The notes under the pieces were generated by a model that saw nothing but the letters and a program-made list of their open reading frames with translations, did not search any database and was not told the DNA's origin. A stretch of DNA of 33,635 nucleotides from Candidatus Poribacteria bacterium (lineage in GTDB: Bacteria; Poribacteria; WGA-4E; WGA-3G), in contig VYCT01000024.1 of the NCBI GenBank assembly GCA_009843785.1, forward strand, positions 3,473 through 37,107. The letters run 5' to 3'. This document shows, piece by piece, positions 24,577 through 33,383 of the stretch (positions within the stretch are counted from its first letter, which is position 1; each line of letters begins with the position of its first letter). Position numbers and translations under genes: made by a program.

Positions 24577-24605
24577 TTGTAGTGCAAGGTAATCTATATT
24601 ACAAT
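24577..24605 (+). promoter_or_regulatory. Possible promoter of the GNAT gene
   Basis: TTGTAG (24577-24582), 17-base spacer, TACAAT (24600-24605). It has a weak -35 box and a good -10 box, about 95 bases before the ATG. Confidence 0.4.
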
Positions 24606-24704
24606 AGTAGGATAACATACTATAGATGCCGGATATGTAGACATACGAACTACCGCACAATGTGTGGAGATGCCGGCAACCTGATAACAATAAAGGAGAA
24701 TCAC

Positions 24705-25244
24705 ATGGCAAATCAAGACTTCAATTTGGCTGGTGCGCTTAAAGTGAGATCGGCTGAGAAAGAAGATGCAGCAAATTTACAATCGTATTGCTTCCCTGAA
24801 AAAACCAAGACGCAGGTTACGAAAGACTTGGATGCCGACTTGGCGGAAGACAGTCAAACACACCGACTGGTCGCAGAGGTCGGCGGCTACCCGATCGGAC
24901 AAATTTCCATAACGCGGGATGCCGTTGACCCTGAAGTCGCAGGAGTCGGAGACCTTGCTGTGTCTGCGCCTTTTCGACCGTTAGGGGTAGCTGACCACCT
25001 GATGAACGCTGCTGAGGCCACAGCAGCAGAAGATGGCGTGAAAACACTCGAAATTGAACTGCCCGCTTCCGAGGCACCTGTCATACAGAGATATAAGGAT
25101 TGGGGGTTCACTGAAAAACCGCTTGTTGTCCTCCAGAAGTCACTTGACTCGGCACCAGAAGATGATGAAGAAACAGCCGAAGATGGAGCCGAAAACGAAG
25201 CTGTTGACGCAGCGGGCGAGCAGCAAGAACTGCTTGATTCTTAA
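24705..25244 (+). CDS. GNAT-family N-acetyltransferase with acidic tail
   Basis: A 179-residue protein. About 15-140 fits the GNAT acetyl-CoA fold: LKVRSAEKEDAANL strand-helix start, GGYPIGQISI, then VGDLAVSAPFRPLGVADHLM, which holds the acetyl-CoA pyrophosphate loop (here RPLGVA in place of the usual RxxGxG/A), and IQRYKDWGF near the end. The last 35 residues are strongly acidic and low in complexity, unusual for the family. The ATG at 24705 is preferred because AAGGAG lies six bases upstream; an open frame reaching back to 24582 has no ribosome site. Substrate unknown. Confidence 0.82.
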   Translation: MANQDFNLAGALKVRSAEKEDAANLQSYCFPEKTKTQVTKDLDADLAEDSQTHRLVAEVGGYPIGQISITRDAVDPEVAGVGDLAVSAPFRPLGVADHLMNAAEATAAEDGVKTLEIELPASEAPVIQRYKDWGFTEKPLVVLQKSLDSAPEDDEETAEDGAENEAVDAAGEQQELLDS

Positions 25245-25276
25245 GAATTACGGTTTAGGCATGCTGCTCTTTTGTA

Positions 25277-25303
25277 GCATAGGAAACCGTTGGTCTCCTG
25301 TGC
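25277..25303. terminator. Hairpin after GNAT gene
   Basis: GCATAGGAAACC (25277-25288) pairs with GGTCTCCTGTGC (25292-25303) around a GTT loop, with one mismatch and one G-U. It starts 33 bases after the GNAT stop, but no U-tract follows, so a palindromic repeat is as likely as a terminator. Confidence 0.45.
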
Positions 25304-25418
25304 CAAAACCCCCAGCCGGAATTGTCGGATAGTTGCCTCTATGAACTTTGAATCCAGTGCAGCTTGAACTGTGTTGAGGATGCAAGTGGCTCTCACGCTG
25401 ACCGCGTAGGAGAATTGA

Positions 25419-26309
25419 ATGAATATCAAAAAAATCTGGCTTGCCTTTCTACTCGTCCTTTTTAGTGTTGGATGTGGCACCCAGAACGAAAATCTCGCGA
25501 AGGGCAAAGAATTGATTAAATCGGATAAACGGCGCAAAGAGGAACGCGCTGTCCGAGAATTTAAACTCGCACTCCAGCAACCGACGGATAACGCTGAAGC
25601 ACATTATCTGCTGGGGTTTTACAACTCTCAGGAATTTTACGAACCTAATACACCGGATTGGGAGGCAGCATCGGTCGCTGAGCGCGGTAAACAGATGTTC
25701 CTTGCCTATCAAGAAGAGAAAGGTAAGTATCTTGAGAGACTCGTTTTTGAGACGCTGCGCGATGATGATCTGGATATCCAAAACGCCGCACTTGACGCTC
25801 TGAAACGCATCTATAAACAAGCGGATCGGAAACGGCTGCTCAGCCAACTCCAAAAAGCAATTAAGTCGAGTGATAATCGCGATAGACACAATGCACATTG
25901 GGTACTTGGGCATCTTGGCAAAGATGACCCCAACACGATTGTCCCTATCTTGGTGAAACTTTTGGAACACGGACGGACCGAAACTCGCTTGAATGCCGTC
26001 AAAGCCCTTGGAGAAGTCGGTAGTGAAGAGGCTATTCCCGCACTCGCTGTGCTCATTGAATCCGGTTCTGCTAAGTGGGAACGCGACCGCGAAGAACCCG
26101 AAGTACGTCAACTCGCTGTGGAAGCCCTCGGAAAAATCGGCGGCACTGCTGTCCCAGAGTTAGTCAAAATTGTCGAAAATAAAGGGTCATCGCTACGCGT
26201 TGATGCGATCCGAGCGTTGGCAGTACTCGGTGACGAAAAAGTTGTCGAACCTCTCTTAGATGCTTTGAAAGAACAGAGCAGTCGAGATGTTGCTATTCCT
26301 CTTAATTGA
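25419..26309 (+). CDS. HEAT-repeat lipoprotein
   Basis: A 296-residue lipoprotein. The signal ends in the lipobox FSVGC (Cys19 would be lipidated). It is followed by a TPR-like segment (AVREFKLALQQPTDNAEAHYLLG) and then HEAT/PBS-lyase-like repeats from about 115, for example RLNAVKALGEVGSEEAIPALAVLI and RQLAVEALGKIGGTAVPELVKIV. Such alpha-solenoids bind partner proteins at the membrane. The chain ends abruptly, without completing the last helix pair, at DVAIPLN; a palindromic repeat follows 58 bases later. AGGAG is six bases before the ATG. The next gene is a second HEAT lipoprotein, and the pair probably shares a role. Confidence 0.85.
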   Translation: MNIKKIWLAFLLVLFSVGCGTQNENLAKGKELIKSDKRRKEERAVREFKLALQQPTDNAEAHYLLGFYNSQEFYEPNTPDWEAASVAERGKQMFLAYQEEKGKYLERLVFETLRDDDLDIQNAALDALKRIYKQADRKRLLSQLQKAIKSSDNRDRHNAHWVLGHLGKDDPNTIVPILVKLLEHGRTETRLNAVKALGEVGSEEAIPALAVLIESGSAKWERDREEPEVRQLAVEALGKIGGTAVPELVKIVENKGSSLRVDAIRALAVLGDEKVVEPLLDALKEQSSRDVAIPLN

Positions 26310-26367
26310 AGCGCAAGTTCCACCAATTTTAGACCTCCGGGGCCCCCACCCGTTACTGGGAAGGGGA

Positions 26368-26398
26368 CCCGGTAGGTGCGGTTTGCAACCGCACCGGG
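26368..26398. repeat. REP-like palindromic element, copy 1
   Basis: Inner perfect stem GTGCGGTT-tgc-AACCGCAC, flanked by CCCG / CGGG. A near-identical copy is at 33588-33617, and a diverged one at 5457-5483. Confidence 0.7.
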
Positions 26399-26486
26399 TT
26401 GGAAAAAGAAGATTCAAAACTTGAGACAATCCGACAATTTATTTAAATCTAAATGATTCTGTGCTTTTAAACGGAAGGATGCCTGT

Positions 26487-27932
26487 ATGCTGGAAAAAAT
26501 AACAAGGTTCGGTAAATCCCGATACTTTATGTTTATCGTGCCACTTTTCGCACTGATAGTAACGCTCGGTTGTGAGAATCAGCATTACGATGAACGTCTG
26601 CAAATGCGATTGCAGCAATTAGATAGCGACCTCAAAGACCGTTGGTCGACGAGTGGTGTCGTTGTTTTAGAAACTACCCCGAATGGGCCCGCAGGTAAGG
26701 CGCAACTTGAAAGCGGCGAACTTATCTCTTATGTGATTGCGGAATATCCTGTCCGAAGTACCGGCGACTTTAACAGCGCACTGAAAAAAGGATTCGATGA
26801 AGACAATAATCTTATTCTTTATTTGAAAGATAAACCGCCGCTCCGCATCGCCCTTCGTAGACGGGGCGATAAAGTCGGATTAAGCGTTGAAGGGAATGGC
26901 ACCGTGCGCGTCAAACAAATTCAGCCCGGTACTCCCGCTGCAAACGCTGATATTCAGGTAGGGGACATTGTTGAAAAAATTGTTGATGAACGCAAAATCT
27001 ATAGCCTTGATGATTATAAGGACATACTCGGTAAACTCGCCAAACAGCAGGTTACTTTCCGAACCTCTGAATTAATAGGTGTGAAAATTGCCGCTGTAAC
27101 CGCACTCGGTGATTTGGGCGATGCGCGGGCAATTGAATCCTTGGTGGATATTTTCAGGAATAATACCGAGCTTTCGCTCCGGAAAGCGTCAATTAGCAGT
27201 TTACAGCGTCTCGTTGAATTGAGCGTCTTAAACGAACTCTTCCAGCAATTCCAGGACGCGAATGTGAACCTACTTCCTGCCGATAACTTTCAGGCACAGC
27301 AATTGGAGTCTGCCGCTATCCTTGGCTTGCTTACAGTGGACCGAACCGAGAACACTGCTACCCTCAAAGCACCATTCGGCACCCAATTCAGGCACAGATC
27401 CGAGGCACTCTATCAGAAAATTAATGAAGGTCAGCTTGCTGAACTCGCACAAGCATACATCCAAATTAAGGTAGAACCGGATCAAGAAATTCGACGTGCC
27501 TGCCTCGCAATACTCGGAATCCTTAAACCCGTTTCTGCGATTGAGGCACTTGTGGAGGTTCTCGAAAATCCAACTGAAATTCCGGGTATCCGTTTCCAAG
27601 CAGGGGTCGCACTCAGACAGATAGGCCAACCTGCCGTTGATGCACTCATTATGGCTTTTGAGAGTCAGGATACCAGCACAAAAGATATTGCGGCTTCCGC
27701 ACTCGGCGGCATCGGCGGAATTAAGGCGCGGGACCGTCTCATCAAAGCTTTGGAAAATACCACTGAACCCGCGATTCAACTCACGCTTGTTGATGCAATT
27801 GCCAAGATCGGCGACGCACCTTCGATGCAAGCACTTGAACGCCAACGTCAGCAATACCAAAATGATGATGACAGTGGTATCCGTATCTTTTTGGACGAGG
27901 TATTCAAAAGCTTGACACAGAAATCAATGTAA
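26487..27932 (+). CDS. PDZ and HEAT-repeat lipoprotein
   Basis: A 481-residue lipoprotein with signal segment about 13-28 and lipobox VTLGC. Two PDZ-like domains follow: about 50-125 (VVVLETTPNGPAGKAQLESGELI) and about 130-190 (VKQIQPGTPAANADIQVGDIVEKI). Next come HEAT repeats from about 195 to the end, for example VKIAAVTALGDLGDARAIESLV and AASALGGIGGIKARDRLIKAL. PDZ domains in such proteins bind exposed C-termini, so a periplasmic quality-control or scaffold function is possible but unproven. No protease domain is present. GGAAGGA lies eight bases before the ATG. Confidence 0.85.
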   Translation: MLEKITRFGKSRYFMFIVPLFALIVTLGCENQHYDERLQMRLQQLDSDLKDRWSTSGVVVLETTPNGPAGKAQLESGELISYVIAEYPVRSTGDFNSALKKGFDEDNNLILYLKDKPPLRIALRRRGDKVGLSVEGNGTVRVKQIQPGTPAANADIQVGDIVEKIVDERKIYSLDDYKDILGKLAKQQVTFRTSELIGVKIAAVTALGDLGDARAIESLVDIFRNNTELSLRKASISSLQRLVELSVLNELFQQFQDANVNLLPADNFQAQQLESAAILGLLTVDRTENTATLKAPFGTQFRHRSEALYQKINEGQLAELAQAYIQIKVEPDQEIRRACLAILGILKPVSAIEALVEVLENPTEIPGIRFQAGVALRQIGQPAVDALIMAFESQDTSTKDIAASALGGIGGIKARDRLIKALENTTEPAIQLTLVDAIAKIGDAPSMQALERQRQQYQNDDDSGIRIFLDEVFKSLTQKSM

Positions 27933-27969
27933 TTCAACAAAGGTTCGCGTAGCGGGTTGTCGGCCACTA

Positions 27970-28806
27970 ATGAAAATAGGACTCATTTCAGACTTACACA
28001 CAGACGTTACGCCTTTGAACAGAGCAATCGTTCCACATCTTATTGAGGCGGTAAAGGCGGCACAACTTGATGTTTTCGTCCTGGCAGGGGATCTTGCCCG
28101 CCATTTAGTTCAACTTTCTGAAACACTGAACGCATTTCAACTCGCAGATTTAGCGTGTGAGAAATTGTTTGTTCCCGGCAACCATGACATCTGGGCAATT
28201 GAAACACCCGATGTCACAAGCGAACAGAAATGTGAGATTATTTCAACGCTCTGTTATGAGTGTGGGTTTCACCCACTCATGGACGCACCTCTCGTCAAAG
28301 GACAAATCGGTTTCTGTGGGACTATCGGTTGGTACGATTATAGTTTCGCACCAGATGGCTATGACTTCTCCGATGCTCAATATGCCGAGAAAGAATTGAT
28401 GGGAGCCGTCTGGAACGATAAACGCTACGCCAAATGGTACGGAACGGACCCTGTTGTTGCTCGGCGTTTTGAGTCAGAACTTAAAGCACAAATAGCCGCC
28501 GTCCAAGGTGATGTCTCACGGATCGTTGTTGTTACGCACCACGTTCCCTTTCAGGAGTGTATCCGTTACCGCGGTGAATTGCCGTGGGATTTCTTTCGCG
28601 CATTCATGGGAAGTAAACACCTTGGGGATATCTGTTTAGGGGAACCGCGTGTCACGCATGTCCTCTTCGGGCATACCCATCAGGCACTTGATATGCAAAT
28701 TCACAATCTTCAAGCTATTTGTGCACCTGTCGGCTATCTCCAAGAAGAACCGACGGTAGGATTGCAGGATTATGCAACGCAACGGTTGGCTTGTTTTGAG
28801 ATATGA
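27970..28806 (+). CDS. Metallophosphoesterase
   Basis: A 278-residue calcineurin-like phosphoesterase with all five metal-site motifs: SDLHTD (7-12), AGDLA (39-43), GNHD (about 70-73), THHVP and FGHTH. It hydrolyses phosphomono- or diester bonds with two metal ions; the substrate cannot be inferred. It is cytoplasmic (no signal peptide) and lies 37 bases after the PDZ-HEAT gene, with no good ribosome site before the ATG. The segment between the GNHD and THHVP motifs, about 110 residues rich in Tyr and Asp, is longer than in minimal members. Confidence 0.9.
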   Translation: MKIGLISDLHTDVTPLNRAIVPHLIEAVKAAQLDVFVLAGDLARHLVQLSETLNAFQLADLACEKLFVPGNHDIWAIETPDVTSEQKCEIISTLCYECGFHPLMDAPLVKGQIGFCGTIGWYDYSFAPDGYDFSDAQYAEKELMGAVWNDKRYAKWYGTDPVVARRFESELKAQIAAVQGDVSRIVVVTHHVPFQECIRYRGELPWDFFRAFMGSKHLGDICLGEPRVTHVLFGHTHQALDMQIHNLQAICAPVGYLQEEPTVGLQDYATQRLACFEI

Positions 28807-28835
28807 TTCAATTCTGACGATAGAAAGGATGTCTT

Positions 28836-29195
28836 ATGGAAATAACCTTAACTAATAGCAACGACGCAGGTGCCCTCGACTTCGATTGGGGCGCGATTAA
28901 ATGGCTCTGCAACGAGCAGATTGACCCGGAAGCCGAGATGACTTTCGGAGTCGTCTACATTAACGCTGGCGAAGGGAATCCTACCCACTACCATCCGAAC
29001 TGTGAGGAACTCATCTATGTACTCTCCGGTGAGTGCGACCACAAGTTGGGAGATGAAGTTATTCCGCTTAGGCCTGGTATGATGTTGCGTATTCCGCGTA
29101 ATGTCAGACATAACGCTGTCAACACCGGTTGGCAACCCGTGACGATGATCATCTGTTATTCGGACGCTGACCGACAAACCGTCTTTGAAGAGTAA
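28836..29195 (+). CDS. Small cupin-domain protein
   Basis: A 119-residue single cupin. Metal-binding motif 1 is THYHPNCEELIYVLSGE (His, His, Glu about 50-57), and motif 2 is PRNVRHNAVN with a His near 89. The fold suits metal-dependent isomerases, dioxygenases or sugar-binding proteins; the substrate is unknown. AAGGA precedes the ATG by about eight bases. It starts 29 bases after the metallophosphoesterase stop and probably shares its transcript. Confidence 0.88.
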   Translation: MEITLTNSNDAGALDFDWGAIKWLCNEQIDPEAEMTFGVVYINAGEGNPTHYHPNCEELIYVLSGECDHKLGDEVIPLRPGMMLRIPRNVRHNAVNTGWQPVTMIICYSDADRQTVFEE

Positions 29196-29264
29196 AAAGC
29201 CGGTTTGTAGAACGGATGTTTAATCCCGATCCTACGCAAGGAATAATCAAGGTATAATTAAAGA

Positions 29265-29288
29265 ATGCTCAAAGCGCGTAGCTCGTAA
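29265..29288 (+). CDS. Possible 7-residue leader ORF, copy 1
   Basis: ATG CTC AAA GCG CGT AGC TCG TAA encodes MLKARSS. It lies just after the TATAAT box, so it might be translated nearly leaderless. Its match to copy 2 is seen; translation is speculative. Confidence 0.3.
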   Translation: MLKARSS

Positions 29289-29364
29289 TGAAATGGAGAG
29301 CGGATTAGAGAAAAGAACGTCAAAGTTCCAACCCACTCTGTCTAACCGCAAGGAAAATTAAAAT

Positions 29365-29388
29365 ATGTCCAAAGCATGTAGCTCGTAA
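29365..29388 (+). CDS. Possible 7-residue leader ORF, copy 2
   Basis: ATG TCC AAA GCA TGT AGC TCG TAA encodes MSKACSS, exactly 100 bases after copy 1, and AAGGA stands about ten bases before it. The trpF-like protein starts MPKES, so all three starts share a pattern. No Trp codon is present, so classical attenuation is not indicated. Confidence 0.35.
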   Translation: MSKACSS

Positions 29389-29497
29389 TGAAGCAGATCG
29401 CTTATGGGCGAGTACGCCGCAAAATGGAGAACGGGTTTAAGAAAAAAACGTCAAAGTTCCAGTCCACTCCGTTTAACCGCAAGGAAGAATAAAAAAA

Positions 29498-30187
29498 ATG
29501 CCTAAAGAATCAGATTGCAGTGTCAAAATTTGTGGCATTACGTCTAACCATGACGCTCAACTTGCAGCTGACGCAGGCGCGGACTACATCGGTGTATTGG
29601 TCGATGTCGCTGTGTCCGAACGAACACGCTCCGCAGCCGAAGCCTCTGAAATCGCAAAAGCGAGTTCAATCCCGCCAGTCATTCTACTCTATAACCGAAC
29701 AACATCCGATATCCAAGAGATCCTATCACAGGTTCAACCCTTTGCAGTGCAGCTCCTCGGCCAGGAACCCCCACAACAGGTTGAAGCACTTAAAAATACT
29801 GTGACCTGTCAACTCTGGAAGTCGGTCTATCTGCCGGCGGGTAAACCTGAGAATGTAGATATGCCTGCTGTCCGTGCTGAGATGCAAGCCTACCAGGATG
29901 CCGGCGCGGATTTTCTCCTATTTGATAGTGTTGATATGAGCCTTGAGAAACCACGATACGGCGGCACAGGCAAAACCTGTGATTGGAATATCGCCGCTGA
30001 ACTCATCGCTGAGAGTCCACTACCGGTCTTCTTTGCAGGTGGGATCCGTCCAGAGAACGTCAAAGCCGCGATTGAGACAATCCGCCCGCACGGTATCGAC
30101 CTCTGTTCCGGGGTCGAAGCATCGAAAGGGGTCAAAGACCCGAAAAAATTGGTACAACTGATGGAACAGGTCGAACAAGCTAATTAA
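29498..30187 (+). CDS. trpF: Phosphoribosylanthranilate isomerase-like protein
   Basis: A 229-residue TIM-barrel protein matching TrpF: KICGIT (the Cys is the general acid), GADYIGVL, a QLLG in place of the usual QLHG, LLFDS (the Asp is the general base), GGTGKTCDWN, FFAGGIRPENVKAAI and GIDLCSGVEASKGVKD. TrpF converts phosphoribosylanthranilate to CdRP in tryptophan synthesis. The phosphate-loop region differs from the usual SPR motif (VSERTR), so it is a divergent member, and other trp genes are not adjacent. AAGGAAG lies 12 bases upstream, after the duplicated leader. Confidence 0.82.
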   Translation: MPKESDCSVKICGITSNHDAQLAADAGADYIGVLVDVAVSERTRSAAEASEIAKASSIPPVILLYNRTTSDIQEILSQVQPFAVQLLGQEPPQQVEALKNTVTCQLWKSVYLPAGKPENVDMPAVRAEMQAYQDAGADFLLFDSVDMSLEKPRYGGTGKTCDWNIAAELIAESPLPVFFAGGIRPENVKAAIETIRPHGIDLCSGVEASKGVKDPKKLVQLMEQVEQAN

Positions 30188-30192
30188 AAAAT

Positions 30193-30213
30193 AGTAATCA
30201 GTTACCAGTCTTC
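30193..30213. repeat. Three heptamers AGTnnnC
   Basis: AGTAATC, AGTTACC and AGTCTTC stand in tandem directly after the trpF-like stop. The same word family, on the other strand, forms the array at 24529-24563. A further ACTGATAACCAGTA lies at 30307-30320. Confidence 0.5.
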
Positions 30214-30257
30214 GATTAAAGCGAACTCTGGTTTAACAGCCACCTCTTAACCTTAAC

Positions 30258-30300
30258 CATCAACTCGTCTCCGTTATAAGTCCTAAAGCAGGAGTTGATG
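30258..30300. repeat. Inverted repeat CATCAACTC / GAGTTGATG
   Basis: Perfect 9-bp arms (30258-30266, 30292-30300) with a 25-base loop, between trpF and the barrel gene. No T-run follows, so it is not a typical intrinsic terminator. Confidence 0.45.
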
Positions 30301-30334
30301 CTTAAAACTGATAACCAGTAAAAAGGAGATTTTT

Positions 30335-31087
30335 ATGAACGATCATATTGTCTGCCGTGTGCAGCCTTCTACCAATCTTTTGCGGCTAGCTGCTATCGTA
30401 ATACTTATATGTGGGATGTCTATTGTCAGTTTTTCTACGGCTTTCGCTGATGCCCACGAGGCTGAGGAGGCAATGGAAGAACAACCGATGGAAGAAAAAC
30501 CGAAAATTACAGGATGGTTCCAGATCGATGTTGATAGCCTCGGCACCTATTTTTTAGTGGGTGCGAGTCATCCACTCAGCGGTGGCATTTCATTTGATTC
30601 CAATATCTATGTTAATGATCATTTGGGCGAGTTTGATATGGGCATCTCATTCCCTGTTATCGCAAATGACAGCATGGCACTGCTGCTAACACCGATGCTC
30701 GGCGTTGGGTTCAATTATACCAGTCCAGACGGACCCTATGCCTTATACCCGCAAATCTTTGCGATCTTACCCGCCGGTAAAATCTTCGGTTTCCACTGGA
30801 CAATCAGTACAATTTCTTCCATATTTGATGACCAAAGTATTAACGAACTCTACAACCGGACTTACATTACCTATGCCTTAAACGATACCGTCGCTATTGG
30901 TCCACAGTTTGAATCCGTCCTCGGTCTCGGCGAGAAGGGTGCACTATGGGCTCTCAATCTCGGTGGACGAGTGAACATCGGTTACGGTGAGAACAACACC
31001 CTCGGCTTATATGTCGGGTATGAGACGAAAAAAGGCGAAGATGAAACCGGTCTTACCGGTAGAATGAATTTCACGCGTAGGTGGTAG
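30335..31087 (+). CDS. Outer-membrane beta-barrel protein
   Basis: A 250-residue exported protein. The signal peptide is about 15-40 (ending AFADA), then an acidic stretch (EAEEAMEEQPMEEKPK), then alternating amphipathic strands with many Gly and aromatic residues (YFLVGASHPLSGGISF, LGLYVGYETKK) and a C-terminal Trp, the typical recognition end for barrel insertion. No known enzyme motif is present, so it may be a small porin or structural barrel. AAGGAG is seven bases before the ATG. A strong terminator-like hairpin follows. Confidence 0.78.
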   Translation: MNDHIVCRVQPSTNLLRLAAIVILICGMSIVSFSTAFADAHEAEEAMEEQPMEEKPKITGWFQIDVDSLGTYFLVGASHPLSGGISFDSNIYVNDHLGEFDMGISFPVIANDSMALLLTPMLGVGFNYTSPDGPYALYPQIFAILPAGKIFGFHWTISTISSIFDDQSINELYNRTYITYALNDTVAIGPQFESVLGLGEKGALWALNLGGRVNIGYGENNTLGLYVGYETKKGEDETGLTGRMNFTRRW

Positions 31088-31107
31088 GCATATTTTCCTA
31101 TCAATCC

Positions 31108-31143
31108 GTAGGCGCGCTTCAAACAAATAAGAAGCGCGCCTAC
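31108..31143. terminator. 13-bp hairpin after the barrel gene
   Basis: Perfect stem GTAGGCGCGCTTC / GAAGCGCGCCTAC with loop AAACAAATAA, followed by ATGTTTTATTTCTT. It is a good intrinsic terminator for the barrel gene and lies just upstream of the next gene. Confidence 0.7.
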
Positions 31144-31169
31144 ATGTTTTATTTCTTATAACGCATTGA

Positions 31170-33383
31170 GTGAAGAAAATGATAGATTTATCAAAGCCTA
31201 TTGTGGCGTACGTGATCCTAACCCTCGCTTTCTCGGTGCGTACCGCTAATGCCCAAGAACCCTTACCATTAACCTATTTGACAGAGGCTATCCAAATTGA
31301 TGGATTGAGCGATGAACCCGGATGGCAGAAGATTGAACCCCTCCCTATGATCATGTACAAACCCACCTATAAAGGTAAACCCACCGAGAGCACTGAGATC
31401 CGAATCGCTTATGATAAGGATTATCTTTACTGTTCAGCGCGATGTTATGATACTGACCCTTCCGGGATTCGTGTCAACTCGCTCTATCGGGATAGGTCGA
31501 GCAAGGATGATAAATTTGGAATCATTCTTGATACCTTCAATGATAAAAAAACTGCCCTGTCATTTTGGACAACACCAGCCGGTGTTCGCGGCGATGAAGC
31601 TGTCTTTAATGATGGCAAATCTGATAACAAGAACTGGGATACCTATTGGGACGTCGCCACGGTTCAGAATGAAAAGGGTTGGTTCGTTGAAATGCGCATC
31701 CCGTTTTCCAGTCTGAGTTTTCAGGATGAAGCAGGGCGCGTGACTATGGGATTAATCGCTTATCGAAATATTGCCCGAAAAAACGAGCGAGTTGTCTTTC
31801 CTGATCTGTCGCCGGAGCGCGGGATTGATACCCCCTCGCGCGCACATCCTATCCTTCTAAACCAAGTTTACAGTCAAAATCCAATTTACTTTACGCCTTA
31901 CGCTATCGGTGGACTCGAACAAACACCCACGTTAAACGATACCAAGACCGCCTATCAGCTCGAAAATGAATTGGCGAGAAATGTTGGACTTGATATTAAA
32001 TATAATGTCACCAGTAACCTCACCTTGGATACCACCCTAAATCCTGACTTTGCCCAAGCAGAAGCTGATGATCAGCAGGTTAATTTAAGCCGATTTTCGC
32101 TATTCTTCCCAGAGAAACGGCAATTTTTTCAAGAACGTTCCGGGATTTTTTCCTTCAATTTCATTGATCGGGCTCGACTTTTTCATAGCCGTCGGATCGG
32201 CATTCAGGATGATGAACAAATCCCTATCATTGCTGGCGCGAGACTCGTTGGACGTATTGGCGATTGGGACCTCGGTTTCCTTGACATGCAAACCGCACGT
32301 AAGGAAGACATCCCCAGTGAAAACTTCGGGGCACTACGACTGCGTCGGCAAGTTCTTAATCCATATTCCTATGCTGGTCTTATGCTAACAAACCGTATTG
32401 ACGAGGAAGGCAATTATAATTTCGCGTACGGACTTGACGGTATTTTTCGGGTTTTTGAAAAAGAATATTTGACCCTTAAGTGGGGACAAACTTTTGAGGA
32501 TCAAGCTGCTCAAAAGCAGGCATCCAATTTTTTGGATACAGCGATGTTTCTCGCAGAACTCACCCGGCGCACCGATGTTGGATTCGATTATGAACTCGTC
32601 GCAGCGCGGAGAGGCAAAGATTTTTCGCCCGGACTTGGGTATACAAAACGAAAGAATTTCACGCAACTGCAGTGGGGAGCTCGTTATGATTGGCTACTGA
32701 AAAAAGGGACTCCAATTCGACAGGTGAGTCCCTTACAATTTAAAGGGTTCGTTGTGCTCCGTAATGAAGATAGTTCTGTGGAATCCGCGCAACTTGACTA
32801 TGATATCGATCTCGAGTGGAAGTCTGGAGCAGCAGCGACACTGGACTTTCAAATGGATTATGAGGATCTCACCGAAGATGAGGATTTTCCGAAAGACACT
32901 GTGGTTCCAGCAGGCAGTTACACCACCTTTGAAGCCAAGGGTGGATTTGATATGCCCAATAGAAGATTGTTCCGTACGGATTTCGATTGGGCTTTCGGCG
33001 GTTTTTATGATGGATGGCGACTCGAATGCGGCGTTAAACCCACCTGGAATGTCTCCCGACACTTAGAAATGATCAGTGAGTATGAAGTCAATGTCGTCCG
33101 TTTTCCCGAACGCAATCAGGGGTTTAATGCACATGTCGTCCGGCTTCGCACCCGCGCAGCGCTGAACACACACATCTCTCTGAATGCATTTGTGCAATAC
33201 AATACTGCTAATGATCGGTTCTCAACAAATATTCGGTTTCGATATAATTTCCGTGAGGGGAATGATCTATGGTTGGTCTACAATGAAAATCTCAACACGG
33301 ACAGAGAAGATAAAGTACCAAGAAAATTGGTGACGAGGGGACGCACAGTGTTACTAAAGTATACGAATACGTTCGGCATATAA
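31170..33383 (+). CDS. CBM9-like/DUF5916 outer-membrane protein
   Basis: A 737-residue exported protein. A signal peptide (ending TANAQ) is followed by a CBM9-like beta-sandwich (IQIDGLSDEPGW at about 42-53, EIRIAYDKDYLYCSARCYD) and a long C-terminal region typical of DUF5916: NPDFAQAEADDQQVNLSRF and FFPEKRQFFQER, then many amphipathic strands of a large barrel. This family is membrane-associated and often sits near TonB-type systems; its function is not known. The start is either GTG 31170 or ATG 31179; the first gives a normal Lys-rich signal N-terminus, and neither has a strong ribosome site. It looks full length. Confidence 0.88.
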   Translation: MKKMIDLSKPIVAYVILTLAFSVRTANAQEPLPLTYLTEAIQIDGLSDEPGWQKIEPLPMIMYKPTYKGKPTESTEIRIAYDKDYLYCSARCYDTDPSGIRVNSLYRDRSSKDDKFGIILDTFNDKKTALSFWTTPAGVRGDEAVFNDGKSDNKNWDTYWDVATVQNEKGWFVEMRIPFSSLSFQDEAGRVTMGLIAYRNIARKNERVVFPDLSPERGIDTPSRAHPILLNQVYSQNPIYFTPYAIGGLEQTPTLNDTKTAYQLENELARNVGLDIKYNVTSNLTLDTTLNPDFAQAEADDQQVNLSRFSLFFPEKRQFFQERSGIFSFNFIDRARLFHSRRIGIQDDEQIPIIAGARLVGRIGDWDLGFLDMQTARKEDIPSENFGALRLRRQVLNPYSYAGLMLTNRIDEEGNYNFAYGLDGIFRVFEKEYLTLKWGQTFEDQAAQKQASNFLDTAMFLAELTRRTDVGFDYELVAARRGKDFSPGLGYTKRKNFTQLQWGARYDWLLKKGTPIRQVSPLQFKGFVVLRNEDSSVESAQLDYDIDLEWKSGAAATLDFQMDYEDLTEDEDFPKDTVVPAGSYTTFEAKGGFDMPNRRLFRTDFDWAFGGFYDGWRLECGVKPTWNVSRHLEMISEYEVNVVRFPERNQGFNAHVVRLRTRAALNTHISLNAFVQYNTANDRFSTNIRFRYNFREGNDLWLVYNENLNTDREDKVPRKLVTRGRTVLLKYTNTFGI

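Larger units (their letters stand above)
29196..29497 (+). other. 302-base leader with tandem duplication before trpF-like gene
   Basis: This stretch has no full-size gene. It holds a possible -10 box TATAAT (29253-29258, no good -35) and two copies of a leader unit, 29265-29364 (100 bases) and 29365-29497 (133 bases). The copies share TAGCTCGTAATGAA, ACGTCAAAGTTCCA and AACCGCAAGGAA. The second has a 33-base insert near 29393-29425. Confidence 0.75.

Noticed and set aside
25277-25303. Confident intrinsic terminator
   Set aside because: The stem is good, but no T-run follows on either strand; it is kept with low confidence only.
29365-29388. Classical trp attenuator leader peptide
   Set aside because: The short frames contain no Trp codon and no terminator with a U-tract is seen before the trpF-like gene.
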